Assembly (NCBI GenBank): GCA_934546985.1 | Contig: CAKTEE010000020.1 | Location: forward strand, 1 to 20,502 | From: an uncultured Eubacteriales bacterium | GTDB lineage: Bacteria > Bacillota > Clostridia > Oscillospirales > Acutalibacteraceae | Reading direction: 5' to 3' | Length of the DNA stretch: 20,502 nucleotides | Part shown: one piece after another, positions 6,557-13,124 of the stretch | Position numbering within the stretch: position 1 is the first letter of the stretch | Layout of the letters: each line of letters starts with the position of its first letter | The notes under the pieces: generated by a model | What the model was told of the DNA's origin: nothing | Database searches by the model: none | The model's input: the letters and a program-made list of their open reading frames with translations, nothing else | Program-made: the position numbers and the translations under genes

Positions 6557-6889
6557 TTAAAAAATAACCGTCAGCAACATTTTAAATCGCTCTTCACCAT
6601 AGACAGCATGCGGAACATGAAACGGCATAATAATCGTTTGACCTTCATGAAGTATGTGTTCAACATTATCTATGGTAAATTTACCTGTCCCCTCCAATAC
6701 AGTGACCATAGCGTCTCCCCCAGATTCGTGAGTACTGATTTCTTCCCCTTTTTCAAAAGCAAATAAAGTAAGGCTTACACACGCATTTTGTGCAAGCGTC
6801 TTACTTACCACCTGCCCTTCCTGATAAGAAATCTCATCTTGTAAAGTCAAAATCTCTGCTTTTCTAATATTTTTTACAATTGTTTTCAT
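6557..6889 (-). CDS. Small single-domain cupin protein
   Basis: A 110-residue beta-barrel protein of the cupin superfamily. Motif 1 is visible around GEEISTHESGGDAMVTVLEG (H54, with the usual second His replaced by Ser) and motif 2 as GQTIIMPFHVPHAVYG (P89, H91, H94). Such stand-alone cupins often bind a metal and a small ligand, or modify sugars or act as sensors; no substrate can be read here. The ATG at 6889 lies 9 bases after GGAGG (6903-6899). The longer open frame upstream and the ATG overlapping the ribosome-binding site are not used. A promoter candidate is at 6947-6974, and the gene is monocistronic with the shared terminator. Confidence 0.85.
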   Translation of the reverse strand: MKTIVKNIRKAEILTLQDEISYQEGQVVSKTLAQNACVSLTLFAFEKGEEISTHESGGDAMVTVLEGTGKFTIDNVEHILHEGQTIIMPFHVPHAVYGEERFKMLLTVIF

Positions 6890-6946
6890 TGCACCCATCC
6901 TCCTTATAATAAACTTGGTTATTTCTTTTCCCATATCTTTAATTTT

Positions 6947-6974
6947 ATCATATTTTATTAAAACCATACAACAA
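6947..6974 (-). promoter_or_regulatory. Candidate promoter of the cupin gene
   Basis: On the minus strand TTGTTG (6974-6969), a 16-base spacer and TATGAT (6952-6947) lie about 60 bases before the start codon. Confidence 0.45.
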
Positions 6975-7157
6975 TGGTACGATTATCTTTCTAACAACAA
7001 GTAAATTATTCGTGATAGCATGTATGTGCAAGCGCCTCTCTGCGATACGAAGATTTTCAGCTCATTACTGTTTCAGATGAATCAAAGCCCACTAACAGCG
7101 GCAAAAGTAAAAATGTTGAATGGATCTTATTTTTCACTGATACACAATAAATGAAAA

Positions 7158-7182
7158 AACGACACAACGAAATAACACCGTT
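7158..7182 (-). terminator. Weak terminator candidate after the thiazole operon
   Basis: On the minus strand AACGGTGT and GTGTCGTT can pair over 8 positions, four of them G-U, followed by TTTTTTC. The stem overlaps the stop codon of tenI by two bases. The weak pairing makes this uncertain. Confidence 0.3.
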
Positions 7183-7792
7183 AACTGTTGTTTGATAAAT
7201 ACCGCGGCAACGCCTGATATGCCTGCACGGTTTTCATAGGGTCTGTGCATGTCATTAGTTCCGACATAACACAAAATCCACTGCATCCACATTTCATTAC
7301 CTGCTGTGCGCGTGTATAATTGATTCCTCCAATGGCATAAACCGGCAAATCTGTCGCCCTACAGACTTCCTGCAAAAAATCCAAACCGCGAGGCGGAATT
7401 CCCTTTTTACACTCTGTTGGAAAAATATGCCCTGCAATCAAGCGGGCGGCACGGCTGCCTTTCAGCTTCACCGCTTCCTGCACATGATGGATAGATACGC
7501 CTATTTCTTTCATATTCGTCAGGGTATCCTGTAATTCGATAAATTTGGAAAAAGAAAGCTGAATGCACCGATTAAGAGAAATCTCAGCGGCCTCTATATA
7601 CAAGTTTGCCGCAATGGGCACATTATAAGCCCTACAAATGTTTTCACATTTTTGAAAAAGCTCTAAATATTCCGGCAGAGGTAAATCCTTCTCCCGCAAT
7701 ATGACAGCATCCGGTCTGCCCTGTGCAATTTTTTCTATGCGTCTCAAAAAATCTTCCCGGCACAGCTTTCTGTTCGTAACTGCAATCAGCAT
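7181..7792 (-). CDS. tenI: Thiazole tautomerase TenI (ThiE-like fold)
   Basis: A 203-residue TIM-barrel protein of the ThiE/TenI superfamily. ILREKDL (31-37), GVSIHHVQEA (98-107) and PVYAIGGI mark the family. The key stretch GHIFPTECKKG (121-131) places a histidine at position 122, which matches the catalytic His122 of Bacillus TenI (GHVFETDCKKG), where ThiE has GPIFPTxTK. The ThiE glycine-rich HLGQ element is also replaced by QLSFS. The protein therefore probably aromatises the thiazole product of ThiG rather than joining thiazole and pyrimidine; databases may still label it thiamine phosphate synthase. It is the last gene of the thi operon, starting 2 bases after the thiH stop with GAGGG inside thiH, so translation is probably coupled. 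Confidence 0.8.
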   Translation of the reverse strand: MLIAVTNRKLCREDFLRRIEKIAQGRPDAVILREKDLPLPEYLELFQKCENICRAYNVPIAANLYIEAAEISLNRCIQLSFSKFIELQDTLTNMKEIGVSIHHVQEAVKLKGSRAARLIAGHIFPTECKKGIPPRGLDFLQEVCRATDLPVYAIGGINYTRAQQVMKCGCSGFCVMSELMTCTDPMKTVQAYQALPRYLSNNS

Positions 7793-7794
7793 AG

Positions 7795-8898
7795 TTAAAC
7801 CCTCAAATAGTCTGCATAAACAGGCTGAAGTCCCTTTTGCAGCAGTAAATCATGGATTTCCTTTACACCCCGCGGGTCGCTGATTTCAAACTGCGCGTCG
7901 CCTTTTTCCTCTTCTTCATGCCCGCCCACGCCGGTTTTAGATCCTGCGGAAATTTTTGTCGCCACCATACCAATCACGTTATCACGAAACCCTTCCCGTT
8001 CACGGGTAGAAATGCTGATTCCCGCGAAAGGCAGGAACAATCGAAACGCCAGCATAACCTGTAAAAGCTGTGGTTCATGCACATCATTTGGGTTATTCTT
8101 ACTGTTATTTATATATGGCCGCAAACGCGGGACAGAAAAAGAAATCTCTGCGTGGGGGTATTTTTTTTGAATCAGGCAGGCATGCATACCGGCGGAGAAT
8201 GCATCCAATCGGAAATCTCCCAATCCCAGCAACGCGCCGAAACTAACTCCGCGGAATCCGCCCATCAGCGCGCGCTCCTGCGCATTGAAACGGTAGGCAA
8301 AATCCCGTTTCGGACCGCTCAAATGAACCTCTTTGTAACGTTCAGTGTCATAGGTTTCCTGATACACACTGACAAAATCCGCGCCGCACCCTTGCAGGTA
8401 TCGGTATTCCTCCGTTTCCATAGGATAAACTTCAATCCCTACAGTACGGAAATATTTAGCTGCAAGTTTAACCGCTTCCCCAATATATTCCACATCAGAT
8501 TTTGGACGCGACTCCCCCGTCAACAGCAGAATTTCCTGCAATCCGGACTCTGCAATACAGGCAAGCTCTGTTTCAATCTCCTCATAAGTCAGTTTTGCCC
8601 TGTGAATCTGATTTTTGCAGTTGAATCCGCAGTAAACACAATGGTTTACACAGTAATTGGCAATATACAGCGGTGTATAAAGACTGACGCCGTTGCCAAA
8701 CTGCCGGAATGTAACCTCTTTCGCTTTCACTGCCATAGGTTCAAGATACGCCTCTGCCGCCGGAGAAAGCAGTGCGGCAAAATCCTGCGGCTCAAGGTTA
8801 TTTTTCATTAACGCCCGCTCTACGTCCATAGCAGTAAAATCGGACATCTTACATGCTCTACGATATGCGTGCACCTGTTCCATGATATTTTGTTCCAT
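7795..8898 (-). CDS. thiH: 2-iminoacetate synthase ThiH
   Basis: A 367-residue radical-SAM tyrosine lyase that splits tyrosine to dehydroglycine (2-iminoacetate) and p-cresol for thiazole synthesis in anaerobes. The CxxxCxxC cluster motif is C83, C87, C90 in NYCVNHCVYCGF. The SAM-binding region LLLTGESRPKSDVEYI, the family motif SVYQETYDTERYKEVHLSGPKRDF and the C-terminal STREREGFRDNVIGM...SAGSKTGVGG are all present. The length is that of the family (E. coli ThiH is 377). The start at 8898 has GGAGG inside the last codons of thiG, 3 bases after its stop. Use of ThiH rather than ThiO fits an anaerobic lifestyle. Confidence 0.96.
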   Translation of the reverse strand: MEQNIMEQVHAYRRACKMSDFTAMDVERALMKNNLEPQDFAALLSPAAEAYLEPMAVKAKEVTFRQFGNGVSLYTPLYIANYCVNHCVYCGFNCKNQIHRAKLTYEEIETELACIAESGLQEILLLTGESRPKSDVEYIGEAVKLAAKYFRTVGIEVYPMETEEYRYLQGCGADFVSVYQETYDTERYKEVHLSGPKRDFAYRFNAQERALMGGFRGVSFGALLGLGDFRLDAFSAGMHACLIQKKYPHAEISFSVPRLRPYINNSKNNPNDVHEPQLLQVMLAFRLFLPFAGISISTREREGFRDNVIGMVATKISAGSKTGVGGHEEEEKGDAQFEISDPRGVKEIHDLLLQKGLQPVYADYLRV

Positions 8899-8901
8899 AC
8901 T

Positions 8902-9666
8902 TTACGCCTCCAGAAATCCAGTCAGAGGAGAGGAAGCTTCGCCGGTAAATTCCAAAACGCGCCCTGTTCCCGCAAGGTAAGCCGCGCGCCCTGCTTCTAC
9001 TGCAAAACGGAAAGCTTTCGCCATTTCTGCAGGATTACCGGCCGTAGCTACCGCTGTATTGACCAGAACCGCATCGGCGCCCATTTCCATTGCTTCACAT
9101 GCTTGGGAAGGTTTTCCGATGCCTGCATCAACAACCACCGGCAGGTCAATTTCATCTATCAGCATTTGCACGAAATCACGCGTCAGTAAACCACGGTTAC
9201 TGCCGATTGGCGCGCCCAAAGGCATAACGGCCGCCGCACCTGCATCCACAAGCCGCCGCGCTGCAATCAAATCAGGGCTGATATACGGCAGGACGATAAA
9301 ACCTTCTTTTGCCAGTATTTCCGTCGCTTTGATTGTTTCATCATTATCCGGCATCAGATATTTACTATCATGAATCACTTCTATTTTAATAAAATCGCCG
9401 CATCCAAGCTCCCTTGCAAGGCGTGCAATCCGCACGGCTTCCTGCGCATTGCGCGCACCGGAGGTATTGGGCAGAAGAGTTACGGTATCAGGAATATAAT
9501 CAAGAATATTCCCTTCCCCATCCAGATTCGCCCGCCGCAGTGCAAGAGTGACAATTTCCGCTTCGCCCGCCGCAATCACTTCCGCAGTTTTATTTAATGA
9601 AAACTTTCCCGTACCTAATAACAGACGGGATTGAAACTCCCGTCCGCCAATTTTTAACATATCCAT
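8902..9666 (-). CDS. thiG: Thiazole synthase ThiG
   Basis: A 254-residue TIM-barrel enzyme that combines deoxyxylulose-5-phosphate, iminoacetate and sulfur from ThiS thiocarboxylate into the thiazole phosphate. The Schiff-base lysine is K94 in FIKIEVI. LLLGTGKF, LLPNTSGARNA, AVMPLGAPIGSNRG, DAGIGKPSQA and VLVNTAVA are the conserved family blocks. The ATG at 9666 is preceded by AGGAGG at 8 bases; the TTG one codon earlier is less well placed. It is the third gene of the riboswitch-controlled operon, 17 bases after thiF. Confidence 0.97.
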   Translation of the reverse strand: MDMLKIGGREFQSRLLLGTGKFSLNKTAEVIAAGEAEIVTLALRRANLDGEGNILDYIPDTVTLLPNTSGARNAQEAVRIARLARELGCGDFIKIEVIHDSKYLMPDNDETIKATEILAKEGFIVLPYISPDLIAARRLVDAGAAAVMPLGAPIGSNRGLLTRDFVQMLIDEIDLPVVVDAGIGKPSQACEAMEMGADAVLVNTAVATAGNPAEMAKAFRFAVEAGRAAYLAGTGRVLEFTGEASSPLTGFLEA

Positions 9667-9683
9667 CAAAACTTCCTCCTAAT

Positions 9684-10487
9684 TTAAACATCTAACCCTA
9701 AAATCAGACGTAAAACCAAATTTGCCTGATGCGCCGCGCAAACAGTAACACGCGGCGCCATTAAACCGCAGCCGGGCATTGCTTCACTTTCTCCGTCCCC
9801 GCAAACATACAAACGGGAAAAACGTTTTTCCGTACGGATGCAGTTGGCGCTTCCATAACCTGCCATGCCGGAGGCTGAAACTACAACGCAATTCGGACAC
9901 TGCTCCAACAGAGTGTTGACAAGCATTGCTTTCGCGGCAGGATTGTCAAACGCTTCACAAACAAAAGGATATTCTGCAAATAATCCTGCGGCATTCTGAG
10001 CCGTAACCCTGCAATTTTGTGTTTTCACTTGGATATACGGGTTGATTTGCCTAATCTGTTCTGCCATTGCATCGGTTTTTTTCATTCCCAAATGACAAAT
10101 ACTATAACATTGGCGGTTCAAATTACTGGGTTCCACAACATCAAAATCTACCAATAGCAGCTCGCCAACACCTGTGCGCGCCAGCATAAGCGCAATATTA
10201 GACCCAAGACCGCCAAGCCCTGCAACAGCAACCCTCGCTTGTTTTACTTTTGTATGTACCTGCGGCGTATGCCTTGCCGCCATCATGCTTTCCAAAACAT
10301 CAGCGTCAGGCATTGTTCCTTTTACAATCAGGCTCACCGTATCCCCTTCAGAAACGGGCAGATCCTCCTCCGTTTGATAACCATTTAAAATACGCACGTC
10401 CGCGCAGGGCTGAACCTCCGCCGCGAGCGCTAAAAGAGTTATGCCCTTTTTTGCTATATATGGTTTGCCGTTCAACTGAATTTTCAA
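9684..10487 (-). CDS. thiF: ThiS adenylyltransferase ThiF with an N-terminal ThiS-like domain
   Basis: A 267-residue protein with two parts. Residues about 1-57 are a ThiS-like beta-grasp domain (MKIQLNGKPY, VRILNGYQTEEDLPVSEGDTV) that lacks the terminal Gly-Gly and so cannot itself be adenylated there. Residues about 75-267 are an E1-type adenylating domain with the nucleotide loop GLGGLGS (90-96), VDFDVVEPSNLNRQ and MKKTDAM. This is the shorter clostridial ThiF family without the E. coli CxxC zinc site as far as I can see. It activates the C-terminus of the separate ThiS. The start is a TTG one base after the thiS stop, with the GGGGG of the ThiS glycine codons serving as ribosome-binding site, so its translation is likely tied to thiS. 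Confidence 0.9.
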   Translation of the reverse strand: MKIQLNGKPYIAKKGITLLALAAEVQPCADVRILNGYQTEEDLPVSEGDTVSLIVKGTMPDADVLESMMAARHTPQVHTKVKQARVAVAGLGGLGSNIALMLARTGVGELLLVDFDVVEPSNLNRQCYSICHLGMKKTDAMAEQIRQINPYIQVKTQNCRVTAQNAAGLFAEYPFVCEAFDNPAAKAMLVNTLLEQCPNCVVVSASGMAGYGSANCIRTEKRFSRLYVCGDGESEAMPGCGLMAPRVTVCAAHQANLVLRLILGLDV

Positions 10488-10488
10488 A

Positions 10489-10683
10489 TCAACCGCCCCC
10501 TACAAAACTTACGACCTCGACGGTATCCTCATCCTTTAATATTACCTGTGCATACTGCGCTTTCGGTACAATATTGCCGTTTAATTCCACCGCAACCTGT
10601 CCCAGCGGGTATTTCCGCTGAATTAAAAATTGCTCCACAGTACACGGTTCCTGAAGGCTGATTTGCTCCCCGTTTACTTTCAC
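10489..10683 (-). CDS. thiS: Sulfur carrier protein ThiS
   Basis: A 64-residue ubiquitin-like protein ending in VGGG; the terminal Gly is adenylated by ThiF and then converted to thiocarboxylate to feed sulfur to ThiG. The core is VKVNGEQISL, LNGNIVP and DTVEVVSFVGGG. I chose the GTG at 10683, preceded by AAAGGGG at 11 bases, because it gives the usual ThiS length. The longer frame to 10737 would begin inside the upstream terminator hairpin. It is the first gene of the operon, with the TPP aptamer and terminator directly upstream. Confidence 0.93.
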   Translation of the reverse strand: MKVNGEQISLQEPCTVEQFLIQRKYPLGQVAVELNGNIVPKAQYAQVILKDEDTVEVVSFVGGG

Positions 10684-10702
10684 CGGCTGTACAACCCCTT
10701 TC

Positions 10703-10744
10703 TGAAAAATAAAAAAAGCCGAACCTGCACATAGCAAGTTCCGC
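10703..10744 (-). terminator. TPP-controlled intrinsic terminator (expression platform)
   Basis: On the minus strand the arms 10744-10734 and 10728-10718 pair over 11 positions with one mismatch and one G-U, followed by seven T (10717-10711) and more T-rich sequence. It lies between the TPP aptamer and the thiS start, so ligand binding most likely causes premature termination. Confidence 0.85.
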
Positions 10745-10785
10745 TTATCAAATATTACTTTGCAAAAAGCAATATCCCTCTGACG

Positions 10786-10871
10786 AACTCCCTACGCCGG
10801 TGCTAACCGAACAGGTTCAATGGGTAAGAGGACAACACCTCACTCTCAGCCGTTACAACGGCTCCCCAGTT
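10786..10871 (-). ncRNA. TPP (thiamine pyrophosphate) riboswitch aptamer
   Basis: The minus strand carries all conserved parts of the THI element in order: GGGGAGCC, GGCTGAGA, the TTACCC junction, GAACCTGTTCGG, TTAGCACCGGCGTAGGGA. P1 closes with AACT (10871-10868) and AGTT (10789-10786). The variable arm between GGCTGAGAG and TTACCC is a short hairpin. Binding of thiamine pyrophosphate should switch off the thiS-thiF-thiG-thiH-tenI operon through the terminator at 10703-10744. Confidence 0.97.
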
Positions 10872-10897
10872 CTTTCTATATGAAATTTCTGTTATTT

Positions 10898-10926
10898 ATT
10901 ATATGCCTGATACTACGCATTGTCAA
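10898..10926 (-). promoter_or_regulatory. Perfect sigma-A promoter of the thiazole operon
   Basis: The minus strand has TTGACA (10926-10921), a 17-base spacer and TATAAT (10903-10898), all exact. The predicted start near 10891 lies about 20 bases before the aptamer, as expected for a riboswitch leader. Confidence 0.92.
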
Positions 10927-11011
10927 TATACCTGCAAAATATGACCAAAATATAAAATTTTACCTGTAAAACCACGATGGTTCAGGAAATACTATTTTTG
11001 AGGTGATAAAA

Positions 11012-11173
11012 ATGGAACGCAAACCATCCTATCAAACCATAAAAAAACTGGAAGAAATTGAACATGTATTTACTGACCATGTACAGGACGGAATTAAATC
11101 TGACGTTCTGGGAAGCTACACCGGCACAGGCTATTCTGATGAGCAACCGGAACAGGATGCAGACGACTTATAA
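11012..11173 (+). CDS. Small acidic protein of unknown function, 53 residues
   Basis: This short gene begins with ATG at 11012, 6 bases after AGGTG (11001-11005), and ends TAA at 11171-11173. The protein is hydrophilic and acidic: an N-terminal helix (YQTIKKLEEIEHVFTDHVQD) followed by KSDVLGSYTGTGYSDEQPEQ and a DADDL tail. There is no signal peptide, membrane helix or cysteine. The well-formed ribosome-binding site, tight terminator 6 bases downstream and non-random composition support a real gene. It is divergent from the thi operon with a 340-base gap that includes the riboswitch. I do not recognise a function. Confidence 0.8.
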   Translation: MERKPSYQTIKKLEEIEHVFTDHVQDGIKSDVLGSYTGTGYSDEQPEQDADDL

Positions 11174-11178
11174 AAACA

Positions 11179-11205
11179 GGCGCATCGGGTATCATCCGAT
11201 GCGCC
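11179..11205. terminator. Bidirectional terminator after the small acidic protein gene
   Basis: A perfect 10-bp stem (11179-11188 with 11196-11205) has a 7-base loop. On the minus strand it is followed by TGTTTTTAT, on the plus strand by a less regular T-rich run. It separates the small plus-strand gene from the convergent ylxP-thpR-ArsC-like operon. Confidence 0.85.
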
Positions 11206-11228
11206 TTGCTATTTATTGTTTCGCAATT

Positions 11229-11576
11229 TTATTTATCCTGCGTTTCCCACTGTTTCCATACTTCCGGCTGATATCCAACAGTTGCTTTTTTTCCATTGCG
11301 CACCACCGGTGTTTTCATCAGTTTTGGGTTTTCCAGTAATTTTTCTTCCTTATCCTGCTCATAGGCAAGGTATTTTATCAAAGCCGCGTCAGGTGATTCT
11401 TCATTAATCAACGGTTTCAGTCCGCCAACCGCAATTTTCACACTTGCCAGTTCGCCCTTGCTCATTCCTTTCACCGTTAAATCAATCATTTGGAATTTGA
11501 TTCCCCGCTCTTTAAAATACCGCTGTGCTTTTTTCGTATCAAAACATTTCGCTTTGCCAAAAATCTGAATATTCAA
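11229..11576 (-). CDS. ArsC/Spx-family thioredoxin-fold protein
   Basis: A 115-residue protein of the ArsC/Spx/YffB family. The N-terminal strand and active site read IQIFGKAKCFDTKKAQ, with a single cysteine (C11) in a CxxT setting, so it cannot use a CxxC dithiol. The central GLKPLINEESP and the cis-Pro region KTPVVRNGKKATVGY complete the family. The spacing of the C-terminal arginine differs from classical arsenate reductase, and no ars genes are nearby, so the function is open: reductase of unknown substrate or Spx-like regulator. The start is a TTG with GAGGG 8 bases upstream, 4 bases after the thpR stop. It is the last gene of a three-gene operon. Confidence 0.82.
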   Translation of the reverse strand: MNIQIFGKAKCFDTKKAQRYFKERGIKFQMIDLTVKGMSKGELASVKIAVGGLKPLINEESPDAALIKYLAYEQDKEEKLLENPKLMKTPVVRNGKKATVGYQPEVWKQWETQDK

Positions 11577-11580
11577 TGTT

Positions 11581-12126
11581 TTATCCCTCCGTTGGTAAGG
11601 TTAGCTGTTTTGCGTATATTTCCGTATATACCATTCGCCCTGACCGCCGCTCGGATTTCATCAGGCTAATCCGTTCTGCCTGCATGTCCATCCTTGGCAT
11701 AGACCGTACAAAAGTCTTGCTGTCAAACGCAGGGCTCATTACTATACGTCGGCCCAACGTCAAATGAGGTTGATATTCCCGCTCTTCCAAAACAAATCCT
11801 TTTTCACGCAGACCGTTAGACAGCTTTGCCTGTATTCGTTTCAATGCAGGATTGTATTTCACTCCTGCCCAGAAAATATCGCCTCCGTCACGCCGAAAAC
11901 TCCCCAGTTTTTCAATCTCTATGGGAAAGGCTTGTTCTGTAACGGAATCCATCACCTGACGAATATCCGTCAACCTGTTGGTTTCGCCTAAAAACGCCAG
12001 CGTGATATGCAGGTTTTCTCTCGGCGAAAAATTTCCTTGCAGGGAAACCTCTTTCAGCCGCGCAGTAACATCACAAAGCTTGTCTTTTATATCTTCTTTC
12101 AGCAATACCGCAAGGAACAGCCGCAC
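11581..12126 (-). CDS. thpR: RNA 2',3'-cyclic phosphodiesterase (ThpR/LigT)
   Basis: A 181-residue 2H phosphoesterase. The two HxTx motifs are H40-I-T-L and H121-L-T-L. The enzyme opens 2',3'-cyclic phosphates on RNA and in some bacteria shows RNA-ligase activity; its cellular role is unsettled. I chose the GTG at 12126 (MRLFLAV, the family's usual beginning), 8 bases after AAGGGG. The ATG at 12132 and GTG at 12135 lie on or next to the ribosome-binding site. It follows ylxP at 12 bases and precedes the ArsC-like gene at 4. Confidence 0.9.
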   Translation of the reverse strand: MRLFLAVLLKEDIKDKLCDVTARLKEVSLQGNFSPRENLHITLAFLGETNRLTDIRQVMDSVTEQAFPIEIEKLGSFRRDGGDIFWAGVKYNPALKRIQAKLSNGLREKGFVLEEREYQPHLTLGRRIVMSPAFDSKTFVRSMPRMDMQAERISLMKSERRSGRMVYTEIYAKQLTLPTEG

Positions 12127-12138
12127 CGTCATCACCCC

Positions 12139-12420
12139 TTAATAAATTTCCCGCTGTGTATTCACAATCTCCGCCTGCGTATTGCCGCCGATAAAATCAA
12201 GCAAATGGTCAAGGATACTGTCTGCCTGCGCACTGTTACCGGCAATTGCCGCAAATGAAAGCTCTATCGTCTGGTGCAAATCCTGCGCACCGCTTTCAGC
12301 CGCACTAACATTAAATTGATTACGCGCACGGGCAAGCAAACTGCGTACCTCCATGCGCTTTTCTTTTAAACTGTGTACCCATGGAGCGCGGAGCGTTACC
12401 GTTAAAACTGCTATTCTCAT
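12139..12420 (-). CDS. ylxP: DUF503 family protein YlxP
   Basis: A 93-residue protein with a ferredoxin-like fold. The family blocks are visible: RIAVLTVTLRAPWVHSLKEK at the start, then EVRSLLARARNQFNVSAAE and the C-terminal ILDHLLDFI. In many Bacillota ylxP sits in the nusA-infB-rbfA operon and is thought to be linked to ribosome maturation; here it instead heads an operon with thpR and an ArsC-like gene. GAGGTG lies 6 bases before the ATG. A -10-like TATACT is about 15 bases upstream of the ribosome-binding site on the minus strand, without a clear -35. Confidence 0.9.
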   Translation of the reverse strand: MRIAVLTVTLRAPWVHSLKEKRMEVRSLLARARNQFNVSAAESGAQDLHQTIELSFAAIAGNSAQADSILDHLLDFIGGNTQAEIVNTQREIY

Positions 12421-12475
12421 TTTTTCACCTCAATAATCAGTATACAATATTTATTAAAAACAAAAAAGCAGCCGG

Positions 12476-12519
12476 CAAAAATAAAATAGCTCCCGCCGCA
12501 AAAAAAGTGCAGAAGCTAT
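12476..12519 (-). terminator. Intrinsic terminator of the thioesterase gene
   Basis: On the minus strand 12519-12509 pairs with 12496-12486 over 11 positions including two G-U, followed by the T-rich run TTTTATTTTT. It ends the transcript of the thioesterase gene ahead of ylxP. Confidence 0.65.
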
Positions 12520-12562
12520 CTGTTTCTATGCTATAATTAATTTAAGAAGAGCCATATAAAAC

Positions 12563-12958
12563 TTACTCATTATTTTTTGCAAGGGTTTTTTTCATAAATT
12601 TATCTTTCTTTACAACAAAACGTTCATGCTTTCCCTGGCCAACAACGCCAATATCGTCTACGGCGGTCACTTCAAACACGAGCCTGCGGCCGTCTGCTTC
12701 CACCAGCTTTGCTGCGGCGGTTACTTCCATCCCTTCCGGTGTTGCGGAAATATGAGAAACTTGAACCAATGTACCAACAGTGGTCTCCTCCTTGTCCAAA
12801 AAAGGTTCCGCACACCCTGCCGCAGCCTCCTCCATCAAAGCCACCATACAGGGGGTTGCAAATACAGGAAGACTGCCGCTGCCGACAGCAAGCGCTGTGT
12901 GCTCATGATCGACTTCCAAACAAACGGAATATTCGGAACCGATTTTAAACTCTTTCAT
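12563..12958 (-). CDS. Hotdog-fold thioesterase, fluoroacetyl-CoA-thioesterase-like (FlK) family
   Basis: A 131-residue thioesterase-family protein. The FlK catalytic triad spacing (Thr, Glu at +8, His at +26) is present exactly: T35 in FATPCMVALMEEAA, E43 and H69 in VGTLVQVSHISATP. The segments AAKLVEADGRRLVFEVTAVDD and GVVGQGKHERFVV complete the hotdog fold. It probably hydrolyses a small acyl-CoA; fluoroacetyl-CoA itself is an unlikely natural substrate here, and the true one is unknown. The ATG at 12958 follows AAAGGAG at 7 bases. It is monocistronic, with a promoter at 13023-13052 and a terminator at 12476-12519. Confidence 0.87.
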   Translation of the reverse strand: MKEFKIGSEYSVCLEVDHEHTALAVGSGSLPVFATPCMVALMEEAAAGCAEPFLDKEETTVGTLVQVSHISATPEGMEVTAAAKLVEADGRRLVFEVTAVDDIGVVGQGKHERFVVKKDKFMKKTLAKNNE

Positions 12959-13022
12959 AAATTCTCCTTTCCGCAGGGTAAGCAAATGCCTGCCCTCATT
13001 TATCATAAATTCAGCTATTTTG

Positions 13023-13052
13023 ATTGTAGCACATTGACGGACAAAATTACAA
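13023..13052 (-). promoter_or_regulatory. Promoter of the thioesterase gene
   Basis: On the minus strand TTGTAA (13052-13047), an 18-base spacer and TACAAT (13028-13023) with an upstream TG (extended -10). Confidence 0.6.
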
Positions 13053-13124
13053 CTGGCAACCCTACAAAGCTATTGTATCAATGACGTCCTGTTATGTCGA
13101 ATATGTAAAATGGAGTTTTGTATT

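Noticed and set aside
7019..7150. Plus-strand open frame of 43 codons ending VEWILFFTDTQ
   Set aside because: The composition looks protein-like, but there is no start codon with a ribosome-binding site and it opens straight after a TAG. It may be a gene fragment but cannot be supported.
8077..8811. 244-codon plus-strand open frame opposite thiH
   Set aside because: It is fully antisense to a certain thiH gene and its sequence looks like a shadow frame (many F, R, H without pattern); no ribosome-binding site.
10683..10737. Longer N-terminus for ThiS (82 residues)
   Set aside because: The extra 18 residues are encoded by the terminator hairpin and T-run of the riboswitch and do not match ThiS; the GTG at 10683 gives the family length.
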